This document shows, piece by piece, positions 26,208-35,682 of a stretch of 64,000 nucleotides of DNA (the stretch's first letter is position 1; each line of letters starts with the position of its first letter). This stretch comes from Phycisphaerae bacterium. GTDB lineage: Bacteria > Planctomycetota > Phycisphaerae > UBA1845. Where the stretch lies: contig JANQQK010000046.1 in assembly GCA_028289375.1 (NCBI GenBank), positions 21,169-85,168 of the forward strand, given 5' to 3'. A model generated the notes under the pieces. The model saw only the letters and a list, made by a program, of their open reading frames with translations. It ran no database searches and was not told where the DNA came from. The position numbers and the translations under genes are program-made.

Positions 26208-27692
26208 TCACTTGGCCATCTCATCCAGTCGCGTTTGAATCAACTCACCAACAAGCTTCGGATCGGCCTTCCCGCCTGAAATCCGCATTACCTGGCCACG
26301 CAGGAAACCGGCCGCTTTCGCCGCCTTCTTGGGATTGCCGACTGCGTCTTTCACCGCCTGCTCATTATCGGCAAACGCCTGATCCACCCAGGCTTCGGTC
26401 TGACCCTTGTCCTGCACGACGATCAGGCCCAACTGCTCTGCCAGCGCCTTCGGATCGTCATCGGTCTCAAGCATCTTCGCAGCCAGTTTGTTGGCGGCGG
26501 TTGCACTGACTGTTCCCTCGTCGACGAGCTTCGCCAGACCAGCCACGCGCTCGGCGGTCAGTCCCAACTTACCCACTGATACCTCGCGATCGTTCGCGAG
26601 TTTCGCCCAGACGTTGAGAAAATGTTTGCCGAGCGTTTCGGCCGATCCGCCATCTGCAATCGCGCCGTCAAACAGATCAGCCGTCGCGCGGTCGACCACG
26701 ATCGCAGCGGCATCCTGGTCCGACAGACGATACGCATCGACAAGTCGCTGACGCCGGTCCTGCGGAAGTTCTGGCATCGAGGCGCGGACACCGTCGAGGA
26801 AGTCCGGCGTGAATGTGACGGGCACGAGATCGGGGTCGGGGAAATAGCGATAATCGTGGGCGGCTTCCTTACCACGCTGGAAAACCGTCGTTCCGCGATC
26901 ATCGTCCCAGCCACGATTCTCGTTCGGCCGCTCTTTGAACAGGTATCCCGGGTCAGCCAGCCAGTCCTGAACCTGCCGGCGGTATTCGTATTCGATGGCT
27001 GATCGCACCGACCGGAAGCTGTTGAGGTTCTTCACTTCCGAGATGGGCGTGCGGTATTCCCTGCCATCGTGGTGGATGGAAACGTTGATGTTCGGCTCGA
27101 AGCGCATTTGGCCCATCTGCATGTTGCCGTGCGACACGCCGAGATAGGTGACCAGCTTCTGCAGTTCCGTGCAGAAGGCGAACGCGTCGCCGGCGTCGTG
27201 GATGTCCGGCTCGGTCACGATCTCCAGCAGCGGCGTGCCCGCGCGGTTCAAGTCCACCAGACTGCAACCCGGCACATCGTGCAGATTCTTGCCTGCGTCT
27301 TCCTCCAGATGCGCACGAATGATCCCGACGCTGCGCTCTTCACCATCGACGTTGAACCGGAACCGCCCATCGTGCGACAGCGGCAGATCGTATTGACTGA
27401 TCTGGTAGTTCTTCGGCAGGTCGGGATAGTAGTAGCTCTTCCGATCCCACTTGGTATAGGTCGAAATGTCGCATTCGAGCGCCATCCCCGTCAGCACCGA
27501 CATTTCCACGGCCCGACGATTCATCACGGGCAACGAACCGGGCAGCCCCAGACACGTGGGGCAATTCCGCGTGTTCGGATCGGCTCCGAACGTCAACTCG
27601 CAGGGACAGAACATCTTCGTCCGCGTCGCAAGCTGCACGTGGATCTCAAACCCAACGATCAGCGTCGTTTGAATGTCCGCGTCGGTGACCAT
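26208..27692 (-). CDS. gatB: Asp-tRNA(Asn)/Glu-tRNA(Gln) amidotransferase subunit B
   Basis: GatB is the kinase/tRNA-binding subunit that converts misacylated Glu-tRNA(Gln) or Asp-tRNA(Asn) to the amidated form with GatA and GatC. The cradle domain shows GFEIHVQLATRTKMFC and the zinc ligands C29, C31, C44 and C47 (CPTCLGLPGSLPVMN). The YYYPDLPKNYQISQYD segment is also diagnostic. The C-terminal helical and YqeY-like domains complete the 494 residues. gatA and gatC are not adjacent, as often in bacteria with dispersed gat genes. Confidence 0.97.
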   Translation of the reverse strand: MVTDADIQTTLIVGFEIHVQLATRTKMFCPCELTFGADPNTRNCPTCLGLPGSLPVMNRRAVEMSVLTGMALECDISTYTKWDRKSYYYPDLPKNYQISQYDLPLSHDGRFRFNVDGEERSVGIIRAHLEEDAGKNLHDVPGCSLVDLNRAGTPLLEIVTEPDIHDAGDAFAFCTELQKLVTYLGVSHGNMQMGQMRFEPNINVSIHHDGREYRTPISEVKNLNSFRSVRSAIEYEYRRQVQDWLADPGYLFKERPNENRGWDDDRGTTVFQRGKEAAHDYRYFPDPDLVPVTFTPDFLDGVRASMPELPQDRRQRLVDAYRLSDQDAAAIVVDRATADLFDGAIADGGSAETLGKHFLNVWAKLANDREVSVGKLGLTAERVAGLAKLVDEGTVSATAANKLAAKMLETDDDPKALAEQLGLIVVQDKGQTEAWVDQAFADNEQAVKDAVGNPKKAAKAAGFLRGQVMRISGGKADPKLVGELIQTRLDEMAK

Positions 27693-27761
27693 GACGTACC
27701 CGCTATGACCCGATTTCGACTGCAGAAGTCGCTATCTGACAGATGGTTCAGTCTAGCGGAA

Positions 27762-28517
27762 TCAGAGGCGACTGGCGATCGCCATCGCAAGGGGGCTGAC
27801 GAGCAGCGGGACGACCTTCTCACTGGCCAGTTCGTCGGCATGGTCGAAGAGTCGCTCGACGGTGGCGACCAGCGCCTTGTCGGTGTCGACGTTCCAGTAT
27901 TTTCGCATGGTCAGGAAGACGCTGAGCGCCTGCCGCTCATATTCTCCCATGCGCACTTCGAACGTCGTCGTCCGCGACTTGGTCTCGACATAGGCTTGCA
28001 GGTCGCATTCCTCGTTGATGGCGATGCCGAAGTAAGGCTGGGCGTCGATGGCGTGGCGGGAATCGTCACCGAGCACGATTTGCCCCAACGGGTGGTCCGA
28101 CCAGAGCGTCTCTGCGACGAGTTGATCATGGTTGCCGCGGTACTCCAGATCGAACCCGTAGATCAGCTCGAGATGGTCGTAGTCCAACTCGCTGAACGTC
28201 AGGTGATAGGGCGCCTGTTCGAGAATCAGGTGAGCCAGTCGACGCACATCATCGATATCGGGCGGTCCGAAAAACCCGAGCCGCAGACTTCCCGGCTCCA
28301 ATCGCAACCATCGCCGCGACGCGCTGACTCCAGGATCCTCCTCGAGAATCAGACAGCCATCCTCTCGGCGGCGAAACTTGTTCATGGTGGGGATTTCGCG
28401 GCGGATGCGGTCGAAAAAATGCAGCACGGTTTCGCGCTCGAGGGGCATGTCGAGCTTGAGGAACAGCCGACAACTCACGAAGAAATCATCGCACACCGCA
28501 TTGAAATCGACACTCAT
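27762..28517 (-). CDS. Conserved-looking cytoplasmic protein of unknown function
   Basis: The 251-residue soluble protein is acidic, with no signal peptide or membrane helix. Segments such as SVDFNAVCDDFFVSCRLFLK, EPGSLRLGFFGPPDIDDVRR and the Tyr/Leu-rich middle suggest an alpha/beta fold. I do not recognise a family or catalytic motif. Start: the ATG at 28517; the frame continues 14 codons upstream without support. It is divergent from the membrane protein at 28706 and lies 69 nt upstream of gatB on the same strand. A planctomycete-specific role is only a guess. Confidence 0.7.
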   Translation of the reverse strand: MSVDFNAVCDDFFVSCRLFLKLDMPLERETVLHFFDRIRREIPTMNKFRRREDGCLILEEDPGVSASRRWLRLEPGSLRLGFFGPPDIDDVRRLAHLILEQAPYHLTFSELDYDHLELIYGFDLEYRGNHDQLVAETLWSDHPLGQIVLGDDSRHAIDAQPYFGIAINEECDLQAYVETKSRTTTFEVRMGEYERQALSVFLTMRKYWNVDTDKALVATVERLFDHADELASEKVVPLLVSPLAMAIASRL

Positions 28518-28705
28518 GACGTCCTCGCCTTCAGGCCCGAAATGCCGCGACGTCCACACAAAGACCGCTGCCGGTGATTATTATCTACCATTCAGACGGT
28601 GGCAACAACGACTTTTTCCGCCATCCGGACACATTCCGCATTGGTCGCCAAACCCTCACAGGCCGATAGAATATCACGCAACAGCACCGACATCAGGAGG
28701 CACGC

Positions 28706-29449
28706 ATGGACACCCTCGTCTCACCACAAACCACCGATCGCATCGTCCGCACGCTGCTGCGTGCGTTGCTCTTTGCCGGGTTTGCAGGCTTCTTCGCCTA
28801 CGATGGCTTCATCGGTTACCCGCAGGACAACCTCGAAAAGGCCGCAGAGAAACTCGATCCGATTCCCGATGAACTGCCGCCAATGTCAGACACGCTGACT
28901 GTCGCCCAGTGTGACGAGATCACCAAGGACGCAAAGGAGAATCGGCGTACGCGGTCGAACATCGTTGAAAAGATTGGTGAGCCCGGTTGGACGTCGCCAC
29001 GCGGCGATGAAATGGTCTACTTCGCCAAGTCGGGCACGTTCACCATCAATCTGCGTGGCGACCTCGTCATCGGCGCGAGCTACAAGAAAGGCGTGCACGA
29101 TGCCAACTCGCTTGTCACCCAGAAGGTCATCGCCATTGTGTTGACGCCGATCGCCCTGTGGCAACTCATCGAATTCCTGCTCGCCCTGACCGGACGAACC
29201 GTCATCACCGATCGCGAGTTGAAACTTCGAGGCCGCAAACCGATCCCGCTCTCTGATATCAGCCACATCGATGTCGCGCTGTGGGACAAGAAGGGCATTG
29301 TGGAACTAACCTACACCGACAATGGCCAGGATCAGAAGGTCAAGATCGACGACTACCGCATCCGAGATTTCCGCCCGCTCATGGACAAGATCTGTTCCGG
29401 CGCAAATCTCGAAAACACCCTGCCGCCGCCGAAGGACAAATCCTCCTAA
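28706..29449 (+). CDS. Two-helix membrane protein with PH-like C-terminal domain, unknown function
   Basis: The 247-residue protein has a first membrane helix at about residues 18-35, a polar region with a TVAQCDEITKDAKENRRTRS segment, and a second helix at about 143-163. The C-terminal 80 residues (TVITDRELKLRGRKPIPLSD then HIDVALWDKKGIVELTY) look like a bacterial PH-like domain. The middle part resembles a SmpA/OmlA-like fold (NIVEKIGEPGW). An ideal AGGAGG lies 6 nt before the ATG. A GATAGAAT box 34 nt upstream may be the -10 element. No function can be assigned. Confidence 0.72.
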   Translation: MDTLVSPQTTDRIVRTLLRALLFAGFAGFFAYDGFIGYPQDNLEKAAEKLDPIPDELPPMSDTLTVAQCDEITKDAKENRRTRSNIVEKIGEPGWTSPRGDEMVYFAKSGTFTINLRGDLVIGASYKKGVHDANSLVTQKVIAIVLTPIALWQLIEFLLALTGRTVITDRELKLRGRKPIPLSDISHIDVALWDKKGIVELTYTDNGQDQKVKIDDYRIRDFRPLMDKICSGANLENTLPPPKDKSS

Positions 29450-29497
29450 AGACCCGCTTCGAGTCTCACGTGGCGCCGCGACATGAACTCCTGACAA

Positions 29498-30037
29498 TCA
29501 CGCATGATCCAGGGTCTGGAAAATCCGGTCGACGATGTCACTGCTTGAGCCGTCGTCCGTCGATATGACCAGATCCGCCCACTTGCGATAGATTGGTTCG
29601 CGCTGGGCGAGCACGTGGCGGACCTCGTCGACGCCAATCAACGACGTCAACGCAGGCCTCGCGCCGCGGCTTGAGGCGTCGGCGGATATGCGCTCGTACA
29701 GCACCTCAGCGGGAGCGGTCAGCCAGACGATCGTGCCGAGACGCCGCAGGACGTGCATGTTCGCGTCGGCCAACACCGCCCCACCACCGACGCTGATGAC
29801 CGCAGGCCGCTTGCCTTCGAGATCGGCAATCGCTTCAGATTCAAGCTCGCGAAATCCCGCTTCACCATGTTGCTCGAAGATCTCGGCGATGGATTGCCCG
29901 ACGTCGCGCACGACGAGCGCATCGGTGTCGACAAACGGCATCTTCAAACGCTCTGCCAACTGCTTGCCGACGGTCGTCTTGCCCGAACCGCGGTAACCGA
30001 TCAGCACCACACCTGCCCCACGATTTTCACCGGACAT
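29498..30037 (-). CDS. aroK: Shikimate kinase
   Basis: AroK phosphorylates shikimate at O3 with ATP. Walker A is GYRGSGKTTVGKQLA near residue 12, followed by the shikimate-binding DTDALVVRDVGQSI and GFRELESEAI, then the GGGAVL loop. The RPAL LID segment is also visible. The ATG shares one nucleotide with the aroDE stop (TGATG), so translation is coupled; a TTG one codon earlier is also possible. Length (179 residues) is typical. It is the last gene of the minus-strand run starting at 35548. Confidence 0.95.
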   Translation of the reverse strand: MSGENRGAGVVLIGYRGSGKTTVGKQLAERLKMPFVDTDALVVRDVGQSIAEIFEQHGEAGFRELESEAIADLEGKRPAVISVGGGAVLADANMHVLRRLGTIVWLTAPAEVLYERISADASSRGARPALTSLIGVDEVRHVLAQREPIYRKWADLVISTDDGSSSDIVDRIFQTLDHA

Positions 30038-31590
30038 CAAGCGTCACCTTCGGTCAGCAGCCCGGCGACGGTGGTGGCCATTCGTTCGACATCGCACGGC
30101 AACTGCGTCCAGAACTCGTACTGCATCGCAGCCTGCCCGATGAACATGGCTGCCCCGTCGACCGTGACGCAACCGGTGGCGGCTGCATCCCGCAGCAGCT
30201 TTGTCTGGCGCGGTCGGTAAACGGTATCGAAAACGATCGTGTCGGATCGCAACGACTCGATCGGCATCGGCGTGGCGTCGACATCGGGCCACATGCCGAC
30301 GCTCGTGCAGTTGATCAGCACCTTGCCTTCCGCCCCGGTGCGTTCATCCCAGGGGTTGGCCTGACACTCGAAATCACCGGAAAGTCGTTGCGCCCGTTCC
30401 GCGTTGCGGTTGTAGATCGTGACCTTCGCCCCGCATTCCACCAGCCCAGCCACCACCGCCCGTGCGACCCCACCCGCACCAAGAACGTCAATCGGCAGTC
30501 CCTCCAGCGCATCATCGTCGGCTTGCATGACCGACAGCAGGGCATCGACGGCTGCGGGTGCGTCGGTGTTGCAACCCCAGATCTCACCGTCTTCGATGCG
30601 AATCGTGTTGACCGCGCCCATCACGTCGGCAGGTGGATCAACACGATCTCCCAGGTATCGCCACGCATGCTCCTTGTGCGGCAAGGTCACGCTGAACCCA
30701 CGGGCATCAAGCCACTCATATTCGAGACAGCGATCCAGAAATGCGGCGAAGCAGTCGTAGGTTGGCTCAACCAACAATGGCAGATAGACGCCGGGCACGT
30801 TGTCGGCTGCGAAAAGTTCATTGAACAGATATGGGCTTAGCGAGTGGGCAACCGGGTGGCCGATGACGCCGAAGAGCTGCGTGCCCGGGCTGATCGTATT
30901 CCAGCGGTACAGCGATTTCATGGTATCCAGCGTCGGTTGGCCCGGCGCGGTCGCACTGGAATCGTCAAACGAACAGAACGTTCCGAATGCGTCGAACTTT
31001 TTGGCGAGGACGCGCGATAGCAGACCCGTTTCGCCCATGCACAGTGCGATGGTGTCTTTCGATGCGCTTCGCAGGATGTCGAAGGCGTCGAGGTTGCAGA
31101 GGACGTCGGCTGCCTGCCAGCAAAGTTTGGTGACCATCGACTGCGGAACGGCGCTCATCTCGGCAGCGCGGGCGGCTGGTTCTTCGGGACGGGTGACAAA
31201 GTCGTGATCGGAGAGGATCAACGATGGCGGATGGGCGGCGCCTCCGGAATCGGTGACGGGTTGACCGAGCATGCCTCGAGAGGCCGCCGATGATTGCCAC
31301 TCCCTGTATTCAAAGTCGACGAATCCCTCACCGGGACGACCGGCCCGCAGCAACGTCTCGGCACGCCGATCCGGCGGGTCGTTCGCATGTCCCCCCTCGT
31401 CGACCGATCGGCAGGTCACGATCCACTTGCCGGTGGGGAGGGCATCGGCAATGCCTGCGGTGGTCTGATTCGGACGTAGCGTGTCCAGACGCAGTTCAAC
31501 AGCGTCGGCGCCGCGCTCCAGCGCGTCGGCTGCTCGCCGCAGCATCTCCTCGGTGGTGTCAGCCGAAATCGAGGCAATAAGAAGGGTCAC
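30037..31590 (-). CDS. aroDE: Bifunctional 3-dehydroquinate dehydratase / shikimate dehydrogenase
   Basis: Two enzymes are fused. The first 230 residues are a type I dehydroquinase: AVELRLDTLR, the catalytic His in ILSDHDF and the Schiff-base Lys in VTKLCWQAADVLCNLDAF. The remainder is AroE: GVIGHPVAHSLSPYLFN, the catalytic Lys in TLPHKEHAW, NTDAPAAVDAL and the Rossmann GAGGVARAVVAG. Together with aroK, three consecutive shikimate steps are encoded side by side. I choose the GTG at 31590 because AGGTGGG lies 7 nt upstream, overlapping the stop of the preceding gene; a GTG at 31602 has no such site. This fusion is known in plants, chlamydiae and planctomycetes. Confidence 0.95.
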   Translation of the reverse strand: MTLLIASISADTTEEMLRRAADALERGADAVELRLDTLRPNQTTAGIADALPTGKWIVTCRSVDEGGHANDPPDRRAETLLRAGRPGEGFVDFEYREWQSSAASRGMLGQPVTDSGGAAHPPSLILSDHDFVTRPEEPAARAAEMSAVPQSMVTKLCWQAADVLCNLDAFDILRSASKDTIALCMGETGLLSRVLAKKFDAFGTFCSFDDSSATAPGQPTLDTMKSLYRWNTISPGTQLFGVIGHPVAHSLSPYLFNELFAADNVPGVYLPLLVEPTYDCFAAFLDRCLEYEWLDARGFSVTLPHKEHAWRYLGDRVDPPADVMGAVNTIRIEDGEIWGCNTDAPAAVDALLSVMQADDDALEGLPIDVLGAGGVARAVVAGLVECGAKVTIYNRNAERAQRLSGDFECQANPWDERTGAEGKVLINCTSVGMWPDVDATPMPIESLRSDTIVFDTVYRPRQTKLLRDAAATGCVTVDGAAMFIGQAAMQYEFWTQLPCDVERMATTVAGLLTEGDA

Positions 31591-31602
31591 GCAGTTGCCC
31601 AC

Positions 31603-33231
31603 CTAATTCGAGGTAAACGGACTGACATCAACGGACACGAACACGGTGGACTCAGCCCCGACGGCGTCGCGGGCCTGAATGCGGATCGTGGCGCCACCCG
31701 ACCCGGAGACGGCGCTCAGCGTCCGCATCGCCGTGGCAAACGTCGTTCCGGTATTGAACGTGTTGACGCATGTACAGTTGGTCAATGCGCCAATCGTGCC
31801 GCAACCCGAGACATTGTTGAGATCGACCACCAACCCGTCAGCCGTGCTTTCGATCGCGTAGCAGATCGTGTAGGGCAACGTACCGCCAGAGACGGTGGCG
31901 GTGACGGTTGTCGAGCCATCGTCGGAATTGATGACCGGCGAGCCGGTGTTGGCGCTCAATGACAACGTTTGCGGCGATGCGACGATCAGCGGGATCGTTG
32001 TCGAAGCCGTCGCGTTCACACTGTCGGTCACAGTGACAAAGACCGTGTCGCCGCCCGTTTCGTCCGCGGCGGCGGTGTAGGTGCCGGTGCAGATTTCGCC
32101 GGCGACAATGCCGGTGCAACTGGCAACCGCCGGATCGCTCGACCCCTGATCCGATATCGAGACCATTCCACCACGGGTATTCGGATCGATCGAGTAAGTG
32201 ATGGTATAAGGCTGGGTACCGCCCTGTGCCGCCACCTGCAGATTGGTCGATTCCCCGGGGGCGACCTGCAGATTGTCAGCCGACGCCTGCGTGATGCTCA
32301 GCGTGGCGTTGGACCCGACGTTGACCGACAGCGATTCGGTGACACGGCTGCCGCCTTCGTCGGTGACTTCGATCGAGATGAGGACGATCCCCGTGGCGAT
32401 GGGTGCACCGTACGTTCCTTCTGCCACGGTGACACCGTCGTCATCGGTAAGACAGGCTGCGGCGAAGTCGAGCATGACGGGGACGCTGGTCAGGGCGGCG
32501 TCGTTCACGCTCCACACGACGTTGTAAGGATCACCCGAATTGGGCGGCGATTGCAGTCCCGTCCCGGTGCAGGTTTGCGGTGGCTGACCGGTGAATGGCC
32601 GACCGCCCGTGATGCGTGCGACGAGTGTCGTCTGGCCGCCGGGGTTGACCTGAATACCCTGGGGCGCGGTCAGCGACACGGTCAACGGTTCATCGGGGCG
32701 GATGATACGGATGGTGATGGCTTCGGTGACCGTCTCGCCGATGTCATCGCCCTCTGCACAGCCATCAACGCCGGCAGCCGTCGTGACGTCGACCTCGATG
32801 ATCAGCTCGGTGCCGGCAGCACCCGGATCGGACAAAATCCGGTCGATCGACAGTTCGCTGCGGTTCATGACCGAGCTGCTGCTGGGCGTGTCGAAGTCCA
32901 GCAGATCGCCCGCCGCATTCTCGCCCGCAGACGTGCAAGTCGGATCATCACTGGCGACACAGACGCGCCAGTTGAACGTGGCGCACACCGACGACTCAGC
33001 CGTCACGACCGCCGTCGATTCGTTGGCGTCCCCACGAATGAGCAAACTGCGATTGGCGAACAGGAGAACCTGCAACGTGGAGGTTCCGCCGTTGTCGCCG
33101 TTGCCGTTGTCCGGCGCATCCGGCGGGGTGATCCCCCCATTGGGCGGCACACACGTGGCAGCACTCAGCGCCGCCACCGCCAACATCCAGAGCAATCCCG
33201 ATCTGGTCGATCCATTCATCTGCTTCGTCAT
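31603..33231 (-). CDS. Secreted protein with repeated Ig-like domains
   Basis: The 542-residue protein has an N-terminal signal ending in ALSAATC, a near-lipobox with Thr before Cys, so lipidation is uncertain. An Asp/Asn/Gly-rich linker follows. The body is four or more Ig/PKD-like beta-sandwich repeats, seen in recurring phrases such as QTLSLSANTG, ATLSITQASADN and LTVSLTAPQGIQVNPG. It is rich in Thr/Ser/Val with scattered cysteines. It looks like a surface or adhesive protein. Oddly it is wedged between a PEP-binding protein gene (7 nt) and aroDE, with no gap for a separate promoter. Confidence 0.78.
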   Translation of the reverse strand: MTKQMNGSTRSGLLWMLAVAALSAATCVPPNGGITPPDAPDNGNGDNGGTSTLQVLLFANRSLLIRGDANESTAVVTAESSVCATFNWRVCVASDDPTCTSAGENAAGDLLDFDTPSSSSVMNRSELSIDRILSDPGAAGTELIIEVDVTTAAGVDGCAEGDDIGETVTEAITIRIIRPDEPLTVSLTAPQGIQVNPGGQTTLVARITGGRPFTGQPPQTCTGTGLQSPPNSGDPYNVVWSVNDAALTSVPVMLDFAAACLTDDDGVTVAEGTYGAPIATGIVLISIEVTDEGGSRVTESLSVNVGSNATLSITQASADNLQVAPGESTNLQVAAQGGTQPYTITYSIDPNTRGGMVSISDQGSSDPAVASCTGIVAGEICTGTYTAAADETGGDTVFVTVTDSVNATASTTIPLIVASPQTLSLSANTGSPVINSDDGSTTVTATVSGGTLPYTICYAIESTADGLVVDLNNVSGCGTIGALTNCTCVNTFNTGTTFATAMRTLSAVSGSGGATIRIQARDAVGAESTVFVSVDVSPFTSN

Positions 33232-33238
33232 GATTCGA

Positions 33239-35548
33239 TCACTTCAGATAAGCCAACGCTCGATCCGACTCGCCATCCATTGCGATCTCGAGCAACTTCC
33301 CGCCGGTAAAGGCGGGCACATGAATAACACGAACCTCACCAGCGAAGTCAGCATCGCGTGGTGAGACGGATTCAATCACGTTGGGCGATTGATTAAAGAA
33401 TTCTTCGTTGAATCGGTATTCGGGTTTGTCAGGATAGAGAGGCAGGTAGGCGATGTCATCCTCGACCAGATCCTGGAAGAAGTGCGTGCCAAAGGAGACC
33501 TCGGGCACGTAGCCATCCCGCTCGCGGGCAATCTCGATGAGCATGCGGGCGTTGCTGATGTCCGCGTAGCTGACGCGCACGCCAAGGCGGATGTCGGTCG
33601 TGCCCCACCGGCCGGGGCCTGCAAGGATGAATCGCTTGCCCGCCAGCGCGGTGTTGATGCGCCCGACGACGCGCGCGATGGCCAGCCGTCGTTCATTGCT
33701 GTCGATCTCGTTGAACACGCGCGAATTGATGTAGACCACGTATTCGATGCGTGACACCAGCGCGGTGCGCACGAACTTCTTGGCCGTGAACACGATGCGG
33801 TCCTGTGGAATACCCTCCGGAATGTCGACATGTCCGATGTCAGCAGCCTGATGCTGCCCGCGACATTGCAACATGTAGAATTTTTCACCATCGCAGCAAA
33901 ATTCGACATCGACCGGTCGACCGAAGGCTGCCTCAAGCCGGCGAAGCATTTCCTGGATGCGCTCCGCCAATGGCGTCTCCTTGAGCATCTTGTCGAACGT
34001 GATGCAGAGGGAGCCTGGTGGGTCGGTGATGAATTTGCTCGCCGGCGAATAGAGGTCGCCTTCTCGATGGATGGACACGAGTTTATCGAGCATCGGAATG
34101 CTGCTGGCAGACTTGAGCAACTCGGGCAACGTGATCGAATCGAACGTATTGTTCTCGAGGTTGATGACGTCGATGGTACGCTGCGAATGGGCGCGAATCT
34201 CGTTCGGCGAATTCTCCGGACGAAGCGTGGGCGCACCCAGAGCGACCATGCGCGGATAGTCCCCGCCGACGCGATCGACCGCACGCGTTCCCAGCCCCAT
34301 GACCATGCGGGCGAACCCATCCTCGCGCTTGATGCGTGGTGACCAGCGATACTCATTTCGGCTGAATACGACGCCCGCGAAGATCGGCATGAAATACTTG
34401 CCAAACCGGTGCCCGCAAACGCGCTGAATCAGGATGGCCATCTCCTCAACGTAGTCGATGAGGTTGTGCTTGCGGCGGTAGAGAATCGGATCAGGGCCGA
34501 GCGTGCTGGCGTAGACCTCGCCGATCGCACCGAGCAATGCCCTCAGACGCAGCTCCAGGGGCCCCTGGTTGGGCACAAAGATGCTGTCGTACTTGCCGCT
34601 GAATGCCGAACTCATGCGGTCCTCAAGCAGACTCGATGACCGCACGATAAGCGGATCGCCGTCAATCGTTTCCAGCAGCGACCGAAGCTGATGCACGATT
34701 TCGACCGGGAATGCCGAGTTGCGGAAGACGCCCTTGATCAGCGGATACTCGTTGGCGATCTCCTCGATGTCTTTGTACTTCTGGTTGTGGTAGTGCGACA
34801 AGCCATTGAGATCGAGGAACTGATCAATCACGTCGCTGCGGAGGTAGTAGGACTCGGGGATGGTAATGGGCAGGTCCGCCCCCGCGTTCAAACCCGATTC
34901 GTGGATGATGCGGTGCGCGAGGATCATCCCGCCCGCTTTGCCGCCAATGCGGCCCATGCTGGAATCGCTGCCGATGATGCGTTTGGTCAGTTCGTCGTAG
35001 TCACGGACGCGCAGGTGCTGCTTGGCCACGCCGATGAATTCGAGATCGTCGCTGATGAAGTGGCGGGCGAGCGCCGCACGCACGCCGTACATCTCCGATG
35101 GGTCCACCCGTGCTTCACCGAGCGGCAGTGAAGTAAACCGTCTCAGTCGTTCAACGAGCAGCCGAAACGAGACCGACGGCAGGTTGGCGACGTCGGCCAG
35201 ACTCTGTGCCTCTTCGCGCTTGAGCACGAGATTCACCAGGTCGTTCACCTCGGCCACGCTCAGGTGTTCGCACGCATAGTCACGTATCAGATCGTTGGCG
35301 ATCCGCAGGTGGCTGTCGTCCATCCGTTGCTCAGCCGGCGCATTCGGGTTGTTTGTCACGTTCTGGTGCGCGATGCCTGCCTTTTCGCGAGATTCACGAT
35401 TGATCTGGTCGATGGAGACGATGCCGCGCGTGTGCAGTGCGATCAGGAGTTGTCGGTAGATCCGCTCCTCGAGGAGCGGATGCTGCTTGATCCGGTCAAC
35501 AATGCACTTGTCGACCGATTCGCGCGGATTGGGGGCGGCGTCGTTCAT
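33239..35548 (-). CDS. PEP/pyruvate-binding (PPDK N-terminal) domain protein lacking the phospho-histidine domain
   Basis: The 769-residue cytoplasmic protein has a helical N-terminal region (about 190 residues). An ATP-grasp-like PPDK N-terminal domain follows, with IGGKAGGMILAHRII, PLIVRSSSLLEDRMSSAFSG and GLGTRAVDRVGGDYPR. A C-terminal module carries GPGRWGTTDIRLGVRVSYAD and GTHFFQDL. The central swivelling His domain and the PEP-utilising barrel of true PEP synthase are missing. It should therefore bind nucleotide but cannot run the usual phosphate relay. I infer a phosphotransferase or regulatory role; no substrate is visible. First gene of the run leading to aroDE-aroK. Confidence 0.85.
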   Translation of the reverse strand: MNDAAPNPRESVDKCIVDRIKQHPLLEERIYRQLLIALHTRGIVSIDQINRESREKAGIAHQNVTNNPNAPAEQRMDDSHLRIANDLIRDYACEHLSVAEVNDLVNLVLKREEAQSLADVANLPSVSFRLLVERLRRFTSLPLGEARVDPSEMYGVRAALARHFISDDLEFIGVAKQHLRVRDYDELTKRIIGSDSSMGRIGGKAGGMILAHRIIHESGLNAGADLPITIPESYYLRSDVIDQFLDLNGLSHYHNQKYKDIEEIANEYPLIKGVFRNSAFPVEIVHQLRSLLETIDGDPLIVRSSSLLEDRMSSAFSGKYDSIFVPNQGPLELRLRALLGAIGEVYASTLGPDPILYRRKHNLIDYVEEMAILIQRVCGHRFGKYFMPIFAGVVFSRNEYRWSPRIKREDGFARMVMGLGTRAVDRVGGDYPRMVALGAPTLRPENSPNEIRAHSQRTIDVINLENNTFDSITLPELLKSASSIPMLDKLVSIHREGDLYSPASKFITDPPGSLCITFDKMLKETPLAERIQEMLRRLEAAFGRPVDVEFCCDGEKFYMLQCRGQHQAADIGHVDIPEGIPQDRIVFTAKKFVRTALVSRIEYVVYINSRVFNEIDSNERRLAIARVVGRINTALAGKRFILAGPGRWGTTDIRLGVRVSYADISNARMLIEIARERDGYVPEVSFGTHFFQDLVEDDIAYLPLYPDKPEYRFNEEFFNQSPNVIESVSPRDADFAGEVRVIHVPAFTGGKLLEIAMDGESDRALAYLK

Positions 35549-35682
35549 CGGCCCTGTCGCTTGAACAAATCAGCCGCTGCCACGTACGCCGATTGGTGAT
35601 AGAATCCCGAAACCATGCTTGCATTGTATGTCCCAATCCATCGAACGAAAACTGCCCGCCCGATCAGCGCGGAGTGTGACAC

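Noticed and set aside
27069..28577. 502-codon plus-strand frame opposite gatB and the next gene
   Set aside because: It spans two real genes on the other strand, including all GatB motifs, so it is a by-product of codon bias.
33239..35548. True phosphoenolpyruvate synthase (ppsA)
   Set aside because: The phospho-histidine and PEP-utilising domains are missing.
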